Virus record (IMG/VR): IMGVR_UViG_3300010354_006541 | Coordinates: 1-64,000 of that record | Length of the DNA: 64,000 nucleotides | Source: a virus | Reading direction: 5' to 3' (one strand) | Shown here: positions 8,006-15,115 of the stretch, one piece after another | Layout of the letters: the number at the start of each line of letters is the position of its first letter | How positions within the stretch are numbered: the first letter of the stretch is position 1 | The notes under the pieces: generated by a model | The model's database searches: none | Told to the model about the DNA's origin: nothing | The model's input: only the letters and a program-made list of their open reading frames with translations | Program-made: the position numbers and the translations under genes

Positions 8006-8436
8006 GCTTTAAGTCCTTTTTCTATCTCAGCCGCCACTACTCTGCCTCTGAGTTCTGTTGTTGAAAAACTATGTTCTCTTTTATTAAAATAAAATTCTAT
8101 GCCTTTGTTGATACATTCCCATTTACCAGTAAACTCTTTTTCAGCATATTCATCTCCTAATATTCTAACATTAATAGGATAAGATAGCAAGATATCTACC
8201 AATTCTTTTTCAGTGGTATAGGGAATAACTTCATCAATATATTTGCAGGCTTTGAGTTGAACGAATCTTTCAAATACTGATTGCACCGGTTTATTTTTTT
8301 CTGTCGGGCGATCTATAGTCGGGTCAGTTTGTAAACCGACTATTAGATAGTCGCATTGTTTTTTTGCTTCCTCTAGCATTAGCAAATGTCCTGCATGAAA
8401 TAGATCAAAAGTAGAACATGTGAATCCGATTTTCAT
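8002..8436 (-). CDS. Cytidylyltransferase-like nucleotidyltransferase
   Basis: A 144-residue member of the HxGH nucleotidyltransferase fold. The nucleotide-binding motif is STFDLFHAGHLLMLEEA (residues 8-24) and the second signature is FSTTELRGRV near the C-terminus. It is about the size of TagD-type glycerol-3-phosphate cytidylyltransferases and matches them best. Related folds activate heptose or FMN, so the substrate cannot be fixed from sequence. The product would be a CDP- or ADP-activated small molecule, possibly for surface-glycan work. It sits in the replication operon with 4-base overlaps. Confidence 0.8.
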   Translation of the reverse strand: MKIGFTCSTFDLFHAGHLLMLEEAKKQCDYLIVGLQTDPTIDRPTEKNKPVQSVFERFVQLKACKYIDEVIPYTTEKELVDILLSYPINVRILGDEYAEKEFTGKWECINKGIEFYFNKREHSFSTTELRGRVVAAEIEKGLKA

Positions 8437-8834
8437 TGTTCGAATCCCTGTTTGATCAATGCCTCTTCTTTACTAACATACGGTTTAAGATTAGGTGGTT
8501 CCCAACCTACAGGTTTTAAAACTTTACCATCTTCACGCTTACGAACTTTACCTGTGTCTTTGTCAATCTTAGCAAAGTTAGTACGCATCACTTCTTTCCA
8601 CGCACCTTCGGCATCTGCGCCCATGGAATGTATAGCACCTATAGTAACGACCAGCATGTCGATAAGTGCGTCAAGCATCTCTACTTTATTATGATTAATT
8701 ATGGCTTGATTTAACTCTTCGGCTTCCTCTTCAATCAATTTCAAATACATATTGAATTGATCTCTGTTACCTGAATCAACTGATTGATCACAGGCCCGCA
8801 TGAATTTTTCTTGATCACGAAATGGATTGGTCAT
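8433..8834 (-). CDS. MazG-like nucleotide pyrophosphohydrolase
   Basis: A 133-residue all-alpha NTP pyrophosphohydrolase-like protein. The metal-binding pattern is visible as KLIEEEAEELNQAI and, 20 residues later, EMLDALIDMLVVTIG. Phage MazG-like proteins hydrolyse (d)NTPs or alarmones and are common in marine phages. The C-terminal 45 residues, with KDTGKVRKREDGKV and WEPPNL, are a family-specific extension. It overlaps the cytidylyltransferase by 4 bases and is separated by 17 bases from the small upstream gene. Confidence 0.8.
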   Translation of the reverse strand: MTNPFRDQEKFMRACDQSVDSGNRDQFNMYLKLIEEEAEELNQAIINHNKVEMLDALIDMLVVTIGAIHSMGADAEGAWKEVMRTNFAKIDKDTGKVRKREDGKVLKPVGWEPPNLKPYVSKEEALIKQGFEQ

Positions 8835-8851
8835 AAACTTCCTTTAAGAAT

Positions 8852-9091
8852 TTAATCTTTTAGAAGTTTAATTATACGCTTTTGTTCTTGCTCTTTCAAC
8901 CACTGTTTCTCCATATTGCCGAAGTCTGGAGCAACTTTAAATGCGTGGTCTAAAGCATCTTTGATAACATACAGATCTTGTTTAAGATACCAACCTGTGA
9001 ATCCATCATTGTACGGACTGGCACATTCTCTGGCTAGGTTGTTAATTTGGGTAGCGATATCTGCTGTGTCCCAGTTTTTTTTGAAACCCAT
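8852..9091 (-). CDS. Small conserved-type phage protein
   Basis: A 79-residue helical protein with several aromatic residues (GFTGWYLKQDLYVIKD) and a basic C-terminus (KEQEQKRIIKLLKD). There is no membrane segment or recognised motif. Its start overlaps the stop of the GroES-like gene by one base, so the two are coupled. Function unknown. Confidence 0.55.
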   Translation of the reverse strand: MGFKKNWDTADIATQINNLARECASPYNDGFTGWYLKQDLYVIKDALDHAFKVAPDFGNMEKQWLKEQEQKRIIKLLKD

Positions 9092-9486
9092 TATCTTATA
9101 AAATCTTCAGGACGAATATCAACACCTGTTCCGTGTGCGTACTCTTGTCCTATATAAGCATCGTTTGGTCTTTCCGGAGATGTGGCTAAAATACAATTTA
9201 CGTCAACTTTCTGTACTTCTTTCACTCCGTTGCCGTCATCGATTTTCATTTTCCTAGTCCATCGACCGTGTTCAATTAATATCCAGTCGCCTACTTTGAT
9301 GTCTTGTTGTTCGGGCCCTACACAATATACTCGGGCCCATCTAGGTTTAATACCATGAACTTTACCGTCGTCACTTTGAATTACGATTCCTGACGATGTG
9401 GTAATTTCTCCAAAATCCATGTCAGAGACTAATACATTATCGTGTAGCGCATTTATTTTGGTTACTTTAATAGGATCATAAGTCAT
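9091..9486 (-). CDS. GroES-like co-chaperonin (T4 gp31 analogue)
   Basis: A 131-residue protein whose core matches the 10-kDa co-chaperonin fold: INALHDNVLVSDMDFGE, SSGIVIQSDDGK and WARVYCVGPEQQDIKVGDW followed by ILIEHGRW. The GroEL-contacting mobile loop would be around EITTSSGIVI. In T4 the gp31 co-chaperonin replaces GroES so that the large major capsid protein can fold; a like role is the simplest reading here. It is longer than bacterial GroES (about 97 residues) because of a C-terminal extension. Confidence 0.82.
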   Translation of the reverse strand: MTYDPIKVTKINALHDNVLVSDMDFGEITTSSGIVIQSDDGKVHGIKPRWARVYCVGPEQQDIKVGDWILIEHGRWTRKMKIDDGNGVKEVQKVDVNCILATSPERPNDAYIGQEYAHGTGVDIRPEDFIR

Positions 9487-9488
9487 AG

Positions 9489-9713
9489 TTATTTCTTTCT
9501 GGATACTAATTCTTCCTTCACTGCACCCGGATTTGTAGCATAGTAATCTTGTAGCATCTGCTCTTTGGTTTTGACAATCTTCCCGCCCGGCCCTAGTTGG
9601 TCGCCACGTGCATTTACTCTAACATTTCCTACAGCAGGTGTTAGTTCGTTTTGTAGAGTTAATTTTTCCATATCTACAGATTTGCCTCGCATACTTGTAT
9701 ATGTTTTACCCAT
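9489..9713 (-). CDS. Small conserved-type phage protein
   Basis: A 74-residue hydrophilic protein with the sequence pattern MGKTYTSMRGKSVDMEKL, NELTPAVGNVRVNARGD and LGPGGKIVKTKEQ. The pattern looks like small conserved proteins of marine T4-like phages, but I know of no assigned function. It lies 2 bases upstream of the GroES-like gene and abuts the DnaE-like fragment gene. Confidence 0.6.
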   Translation of the reverse strand: MGKTYTSMRGKSVDMEKLTLQNELTPAVGNVRVNARGDQLGPGGKIVKTKEQMLQDYYATNPGAVKEELVSRKK

Positions 9714-10181
9714 TTAAATCTCCTTAAAGAATTCTTCTATTGGTAAGTTGTATTTAATGCTGTCGATCATGTGTAACCCTAGAAGATGAAGAGCATAACT
9801 GGCTACACTTGAACCTCGTCCTACTCCCCATATAATGTTGTTTTTTTCAAAAGTATCAACTAGATATTTGACTATTTTGAGCAGATCTAGCATATTATTT
9901 TTTTTATAGAGATCGAGTTCTAGTAATAATCTATCACGATTTTCCGAAGGACATTTATCTAATAAAAATTTTTCTATATCCTCGTCGAAATAATTCCTAG
10001 GAACTAACCATCTATTTTCATTGTTTTCTATTTTTGGAAGAGGATACGGAAGTTTTTCTAAATCAATTTGATTGAGATAATTTATAATCCAATCTTCCTT
10101 GATCGAAAAAAGTTCTAAAGCATTAGGACCGTGTCGTAGAATAGTCTCTGTTATTTGATCTTGTGTGTGTTCAGTCGACAT
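9714..10181 (-). CDS. Stand-alone fragment of a DNA polymerase III alpha-like (C-family) protein
   Basis: A 155-residue protein whose C-terminal half resembles the PHP/palm junction of bacterial DnaE. The pattern is KYLVDTFEKNNIIWGVGRGS, SVASYALHLLGL and DSIKYNLPIEEFF, matching the DnaE segment with PxGRGSGAGSLVAYxLGIT and DPLxYxLLFERF. The full enzyme is about 1100 residues, and the catalytic aspartates further on are absent, so this cannot be a polymerase. It overlaps its upstream neighbour by 11 bases and has a clean reading frame, so it is maintained as a short gene. Its role is unknown. Confidence 0.7.
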   Translation of the reverse strand: MSTEHTQDQITETILRHGPNALELFSIKEDWIINYLNQIDLEKLPYPLPKIENNENRWLVPRNYFDEDIEKFLLDKCPSENRDRLLLELDLYKKNNMLDLLKIVKYLVDTFEKNNIIWGVGRGSSVASYALHLLGLHMIDSIKYNLPIEEFFKEI

Positions 10182-10401
10182 TAATCAGTTGATCCAAATC
10201 ATTATCTAAGTCAGTTTTTTTAATCTGCGATCTTTTAAATCGCTCTTCCTTATACATTATAATGGCTGTTTGGATCTGTGTCAAGTATTCTGGTTTACCT
10301 AATCTTGCTGCCGTGAAATATTTTTTAGAAAGTTCTAAAATTTTCTGTTCTAATTCAGCATCGCTTAATTCATGTAAATTGTCGATTAATGGATTAAACA
10401 T
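10171..10401 (-). CDS. Small conserved-type phage protein
   Basis: A 76-residue, charged, probably all-helical protein (LSDAELEQKILELSKKYF, YKEERFKRSQIKK) with an acidic C-terminus. It overlaps the DnaE-like fragment by 11 bases, and its start touches the stop of the virion protein upstream. This makes it the hinge between the fibre operon and the replication operon. No family is recognised. Confidence 0.55.
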   Translation of the reverse strand: MFNPLIDNLHELSDAELEQKILELSKKYFTAARLGKPEYLTQIQTAIIMYKEERFKRSQIKKTDLDNDLDQLINVD

Positions 10402-11174
10402 TAATTAAGATCAGTCCAGACTACAGACGGAGTAATTTGTGTTGCTACCTGTACTTTGGTTGTTGTGGTATTCAAAATAATCATACCAACTTCGACACCG
10501 ACAAGAGCATTTCTTTGCGTGGTAGTTAATGATTTTAATTTTGACACGCTGTCAATGTTTGAGTAGGTACTGCTGTCCTTAAATGTTCCTAGATATTTTA
10601 TAAAGATATCGTCTTTATTGTGACGTATGATTTCTACCATTACAGGTTTTGTTTCGTTGTCAACAGTTAGTTGTAAGGGGTAAGAGGGAAAATCGTTAAG
10701 ATAGATTTTACTTACCCCTGATCCTGTTGATAAAAATTCTACTGTGATATTACTAGCACCAACCTGTTTATAAAGTTCTAATGTAACTCTCCCGCCACTT
10801 TCATAAGGAGAAACATCCTCGCCGGGATCTCCAGGAAAAAGTGTAAACGTAAAATTAGTCGATTGGCTTAATGAATAAACTTGATAATGTGCGGTCTGAA
10901 ATTCAATTCCCTGAGTAGCGGCGGCCGGAGTTTGTCTTGTTTGAACAGCGAATCTAGTATTTGCCAAAACAGCATTTGTGATTTTATTTTTATTAAAATC
11001 AGTTACTTGATCGTTCGTTTTAGCAGTATTATTTTGAAGACTTTCGATTTCTTCTTGGGCGTACCTGAAGTTTGTTTTAATAGAATCAAAATTTCTTCTA
11101 AAAGTTTCTGTATCATTATCCTGACCTGCTACAGGAAATGTTTCGTCTATAATTGCGTAGTTAATATTGCTCAC
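10401..11174 (-). CDS. Virion fibre/adhesin-type protein with shared N-terminal module
   Basis: A 257-residue protein. The N-terminal part (VAGQDNDTETFRRNFDSIKT then NF) resembles the attachment module seen at the start of four other genes in this operon. The rest is beta-rich, Thr/Ser/Asn-rich and free of cysteine, as in tail-fibre and adhesin proteins. The end (QRNALVGVEVGMIILNTTTT) is like fibre C-termini such as that of the 19296-21800 product. It is the last gene of the 18-kb fibre operon and overlaps the preceding gene by 4 bases. Confidence 0.65.
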   Translation of the reverse strand: MSNINYAIIDETFPVAGQDNDTETFRRNFDSIKTNFRYAQEEIESLQNNTAKTNDQVTDFNKNKITNAVLANTRFAVQTRQTPAAATQGIEFQTAHYQVYSLSQSTNFTFTLFPGDPGEDVSPYESGGRVTLELYKQVGASNITVEFLSTGSGVSKIYLNDFPSYPLQLTVDNETKPVMVEIIRHNKDDIFIKYLGTFKDSSTYSNIDSVSKLKSLTTTQRNALVGVEVGMIILNTTTTKVQVATQITPSVVWTDLN

Positions 11175-13825
11175 GGTAATTTTTCTCCAATCTGCGGGAA
11201 TGCTAGATATTTATTTTCTATTTCATTACCTAATATGTCAATTAGGTATCTATCAATTTCAAAATCGAGTTGATTAAAATTGAAATTTTTTGACCAGATA
11301 TTAGGTGAAATATCCGGTCGTTGTCCTGCTGTAGCGGCTATAGCGCAGGTATATACTGATCCTTTATAAGACACGGTATCGTCTACGTTATAAGAATTTG
11401 TAGAAATCCATTCACCTCTTGATGCTACTGATGTTTTTATATTGATTCTATCAATTATACTTTGGGCTGATCCTGGTTTAGCATAGCATAATGGTACTGC
11501 TTCAACAAATCCGCTTTCAAAACTATTGTTGTCTTGTAGGCTACGCATCCAGAGTGGAAGATAACTTCTATCTCTTTCTCCTAATACTTTTATTCTATTC
11601 CTCATGTTTTTAATAGAATTTGGAAATAATCTTTGATGGTCTTTATCGCTAACGAAGGGTATATTGCTATCAACCTTGATAGCATCGTAACTTACAATAA
11701 TAGGGCTGTTTATTCTGTCATCTAGATTGACAACTGAAGAGATAGACTTTCCTTTTGAGTTTGTTTTTTCATCTCTAATTTCAACATATACAACTTCGTA
11801 TATAGTCTCTTGAGTTATAGGATCCTTGGCCTTAGAATATCTAACATCACCGAATCTAATTTTTTTCCTATAATGATTTCGACTCATAGCCTGTACAAAA
11901 TTTACTGCATCCACAGTCTCGATACCGGCATACATTAATATTTTTAATTCGGATTGTACTCCGAAGTTTACATCTCCGTATCTAAAAATATCTTCTGGTC
12001 TAAATATATTAGAATCTGTAATAAAGTTAAACCATAATAATCTTTTGTTCTTTGGTTGTAATGCCTTTGCGTAAAGATTAGAAAAAGTTTTATTTGTGAC
12101 AGAGTTTACTTTTAGGATGAATTGTTTGTCTGATTGTGCAAATCTTGAAGCATCTCTTGCTCTGATTACAAATTTAAATTGATTATCAAATGATGTTTGT
12201 TCACCATCGAATGTTACATTAAATGATCTAGATGCGGCCGAATCTACAGTAGCACTGTCTATTTTTTCATAGAATCTAGTTAATCCCGGTCCTTTTGAAT
12301 CTGCGAATTGTTTTACTTTGCCTTGCAATATTCCTGAACCAGAAAGGGTTAGACCTGGCGGAAGCGTTCCTGAAATAAGTTCGTAACTGGTTGTGTTACC
12401 ATACAATAAACTTTGTGCTTTTACCGAAACAGTACTTGGCTTATTCGGCTCTATCGAACCTAAGTCTGAATCGGTCAACCACTCTATAGCACTTTCTATT
12501 TCTCCTATTAGAGATATTGTAAAAGTTTTTTTGCTAGTACTTACACTACTAGTCCAAGTATCTGGATATTCTGTTGGTACCCTATTCCTGTTTTCTTCTT
12601 GTGCAATATAAACAAATCCTTCATACACTACTGCCTGATTCGCCGTATACGTGATTGAAGCACTCCAATTTCCAACTAGAGTATATGATGCAGATAAAGT
12701 TTCAGTTAAGAAATTAACAGCATTAACTGTAAATTTATAATTTTTTGTAACTGCGGCTTGATAAGGAATACGTCCTGCTATTTCCCCAGTGAGTTGGTCT
12801 ATGAACATTCCCGGAGGCAATACACTAGGACTACCGTCGTCTGGATTAGTTGTTTCTAAAAAATAAACCAACGATCCTGCTATTCCCGGCGCCCTATATA
12901 CATCTAGATAAATTGTTAGATAATTGTTTGCTCTTTGTCTACCAAGGTCACTAGGAGTAATCCACAACGGTACTCTATTTGAACTTGAATCTGCTGTGAA
13001 TACGTTTGTATCAACTTGTACTATAGAGTTATCTGATTTTAAAAATTCTTCAGTAACTACCCACATTCTAAACAGTCTTTTTGTTTCGTTTCTTCCGTCT
13101 GTAACTGTTACAACAAATGTATAAGATCTGCTCAATCTTCTAGGAGTATTACTAGGTTCGTTATAATCAAAAGTTAAAATATCGTAAGTGAAAGTATCAA
13201 AACCGTTTGGTCTTGCCTCAAGTTTATCTAATGGTGTTGTATCAAATGATGCAGTGTCGTAGGCTCCTGATCCTTTATTAATAGATTCAATAGAAAAGAT
13301 TGGATCTGTAAATCCTGTAATTTTTCCTGATTTTGATAAACTGAGTCCAGGCGGAAGTTCGCCTCCCATAGGACCAATGTAATATTCTAATATATCGCCG
13401 GCAACTATGTCGGGATCTTCTGCTTCTAATTGAAAATCAACTCTAGCATTATCAAGTACAAAATATGATTTACCTTGTCCTACATTAAGAAATCCTTCTC
13501 TGGTAATCCATATAGGGGCATCTGAACCGTCTACTGATAAACTAAATGTACGATCTTCTATATCTGTTCCGTCGTCGGCCCTTATAACAAATTTGCTAGT
13601 AACGAATGTCTTTACTTCAGCAGGACTTCCGATAATCCGCATTGTCGAGACAGAACTATCATGTTGTACAATGGGATCGAGTCTCAATCCTCGTGGTAAT
13701 CTCCCAGCAATTATACTGAAAGTAATAGGTCCTCTATTAGAAGAAGCATCAATCGGAATATTAACTGCTATTCTTTCGGTTAATGTTCCAAGGTCTCCGT
13801 TTTCGACTTGCCAAGAGATTGTCAC
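11171..13825 (-). CDS. Large adhesin with putative Ig-like (He_PIG-type) repeats and two chitin-binding-like modules
   Basis: An 884-residue structural protein. At least four Ig-like repeats carry the He_PIG hallmark LPPGLxLxxxGxIxG: LPRGLRLDP, LPPGLSLSKSGKITG, LPPGMFIDQLTGEIAG and LPPGLTLSGSGILQG. Two copies of a carbohydrate-binding-like module are also present: WSASITYTANQAVVYEGFVY (middle) and WISTNSYNVDDTVSYKGSVY (near the C-terminus). Both resemble CBM5/12 folds. It probably sits on the tail or capsid and binds host-surface sugars. No signal peptide. It overlaps the 10401-11174 gene by 4 bases. Confidence 0.75.
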   Translation of the reverse strand: MTISWQVENGDLGTLTERIAVNIPIDASSNRGPITFSIIAGRLPRGLRLDPIVQHDSSVSTMRIIGSPAEVKTFVTSKFVIRADDGTDIEDRTFSLSVDGSDAPIWITREGFLNVGQGKSYFVLDNARVDFQLEAEDPDIVAGDILEYYIGPMGGELPPGLSLSKSGKITGFTDPIFSIESINKGSGAYDTASFDTTPLDKLEARPNGFDTFTYDILTFDYNEPSNTPRRLSRSYTFVVTVTDGRNETKRLFRMWVVTEEFLKSDNSIVQVDTNVFTADSSSNRVPLWITPSDLGRQRANNYLTIYLDVYRAPGIAGSLVYFLETTNPDDGSPSVLPPGMFIDQLTGEIAGRIPYQAAVTKNYKFTVNAVNFLTETLSASYTLVGNWSASITYTANQAVVYEGFVYIAQEENRNRVPTEYPDTWTSSVSTSKKTFTISLIGEIESAIEWLTDSDLGSIEPNKPSTVSVKAQSLLYGNTTSYELISGTLPPGLTLSGSGILQGKVKQFADSKGPGLTRFYEKIDSATVDSAASRSFNVTFDGEQTSFDNQFKFVIRARDASRFAQSDKQFILKVNSVTNKTFSNLYAKALQPKNKRLLWFNFITDSNIFRPEDIFRYGDVNFGVQSELKILMYAGIETVDAVNFVQAMSRNHYRKKIRFGDVRYSKAKDPITQETIYEVVYVEIRDEKTNSKGKSISSVVNLDDRINSPIIVSYDAIKVDSNIPFVSDKDHQRLFPNSIKNMRNRIKVLGERDRSYLPLWMRSLQDNNSFESGFVEAVPLCYAKPGSAQSIIDRINIKTSVASRGEWISTNSYNVDDTVSYKGSVYTCAIAATAGQRPDISPNIWSKNFNFNQLDFEIDRYLIDILGNEIENKYLAFPQIGEKLP

Positions 13826-13834
13826 AACAGTTCC

Positions 13835-14380
13835 TTAAGAAAGTATTCCTAGGTCTAAATTTATATTTCCAGGACGTTCTACAGTGCCGAAATCAACATT
13901 AGAGTTAGCAATAGCGAATTGAATAGGATTTGGATACGATCCGGTAATAGGACCAAAATCCACAGTCCTTAAAATTTGATTTAAATCCAGTACAGTATCA
14001 ACAGTAATAACTCCACCTGACGCACTAGTTGAAATATTTCTTGTACCTTGCAGAGTGATATCAGTTTCGGCATCGGCTTCGGCTACACCACTACCGGTGG
14101 TGATACTTGTAAATGCATCGGGCTGGGTCGAACTTATTACTAATCCTTGTGGACGGTCTTCTATTAAGATTTTTGTACTAGGAATTAGACTTTTGAATTC
14201 TAGATTAGATCCTACTTTCTGCTTATAAACGCCAAACCCGCTACCAACATTAGATGCTGTTACTGTTAAAAAACTCTGTAATTCTGCGAAGTTAGCATTT
14301 ACCTTTTGAAACGCAGTGCGCAGATCATCACCTAGTCCGTCGTTGACTACATTTCCGATATTGATTGTTTGTATGGCCAT
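13835..14380 (-). CDS. Short fibre protein with the shared N-terminal module
   Basis: A 181-residue protein opening with INIGNVVNDGLGDDLRTAFQ then KVNANFAELQ, almost the same module as the start of the 881- and 2258-residue fibres. The rest is Gly/Thr/Ser-rich beta structure ending FGTVERPGNINLDLG. It probably docks to the same virion site as the longer fibres. A Shine-Dalgarno-like GAGAG precedes the ATG, and a TAAATA box lies 20 bases upstream, so it may begin its own late transcript. Confidence 0.7.
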   Translation of the reverse strand: MAIQTINIGNVVNDGLGDDLRTAFQKVNANFAELQSFLTVTASNVGSGFGVYKQKVGSNLEFKSLIPSTKILIEDRPQGLVISSTQPDAFTSITTGSGVAEADAETDITLQGTRNISTSASGGVITVDTVLDLNQILRTVDFGPITGSYPNPIQFAIANSNVDFGTVERPGNINLDLGILS

Positions 14381-14400
14381 AATTTACGCTCTCTTTTGTA

Positions 14401-14406
14401 TATTTA
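14401..14406 (-). promoter_or_regulatory. Late-type -10 box upstream of the short fibre gene
   Basis: On the minus strand GGTAAATATAC lies 20 bases before the ATG at 14380, with GAGAG as Shine-Dalgarno between them. It matches the T4-like late-promoter core, but a single short box in AT-rich DNA is weak evidence. Confidence 0.35.
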
Positions 14407-14409
14407 CCG

Positions 14410-15114
14410 TTATAATCCGTACTTGCTTTTGGTAACATTGTAGTTACGTAGTACCTGTTGTGCTGTCAGTGCGTTTCCGTAGCAATAAACTTCAGCAATT
14501 TTTCCGTTTAGCAGATTACCGCCAGGAGCAAAACAGGCCAAGTTAACCGATCCATCGCCACCGTGTCCTCCTGCGCTGTAGGTAGGATCAAAATCGTTCT
14601 GGACACCATTTATATAAAGATAGATCTGCGGGTCTGAAAACACTACTGTAGCACAGTACCAAGTGTCAGCATTAAATGATGTGACGCTGCCAAATCCGGG
14701 AATATAAGGCGGGCCTACGTTGGAGTTGCCGGCATACAAGGTGGATGTACCACCAAAAAACATATAGTGTCCACCCGCATCACTGCTGACAAGATTGTTG
14801 TCTGCACCTGGAGTTATTTGGAACCACACCATCTTAGTATAGGTATTAGGTGGACATACATATGGCGTTGAGCCAGTGCTGTATTGGGTGAATCCGTCAA
14901 ATGTAAAGTAACTGGGAGAACCTGAAACATAAGTTGGTGAACCCACTAAAGTTTGATCAGAATTGCCTGTAAGATCATACCAGGTTGATCCAATACCGTT
15001 ATAACTTGCAGGATCGTTAGCATCAAGATGCATGGTCAATCCTGAAGTGACTATACTATTATATTTGACCACTCTACGACCAAACTTGCCAACACCTGTA
15101 AACGAACTTAACAT
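14410..15114 (-). CDS. LamG/concanavalin-A-like virion adhesin
   Basis: The chosen ATG at 15114 is one base after the upstream stop and has AGGA seven bases before it; a start at 15138 would overlap the fibre gene by 23 bases. The 234-residue product is a single LamG/ConA-like beta-sandwich: GLTMHLDANDPASYNG, WYDLTGNS, YFTFDGFTQY, NADTWYCATVVFSD and IYLYINGVQND are the usual strands, with NGKIAEVYCYGNAL at the end. Such domains bind glycans. Placement between fibres suggests a receptor-binding decoration protein. Confidence 0.8.
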   Translation of the reverse strand: MLSSFTGVGKFGRRVVKYNSIVTSGLTMHLDANDPASYNGIGSTWYDLTGNSDQTLVGSPTYVSGSPSYFTFDGFTQYSTGSTPYVCPPNTYTKMVWFQITPGADNNLVSSDAGGHYMFFGGTSTLYAGNSNVGPPYIPGFGSVTSFNADTWYCATVVFSDPQIYLYINGVQNDFDPTYSAGGHGGDGSVNLACFAPGGNLLNGKIAEVYCYGNALTAQQVLRNYNVTKSKYGL

Positions 15115-15115
15115 C

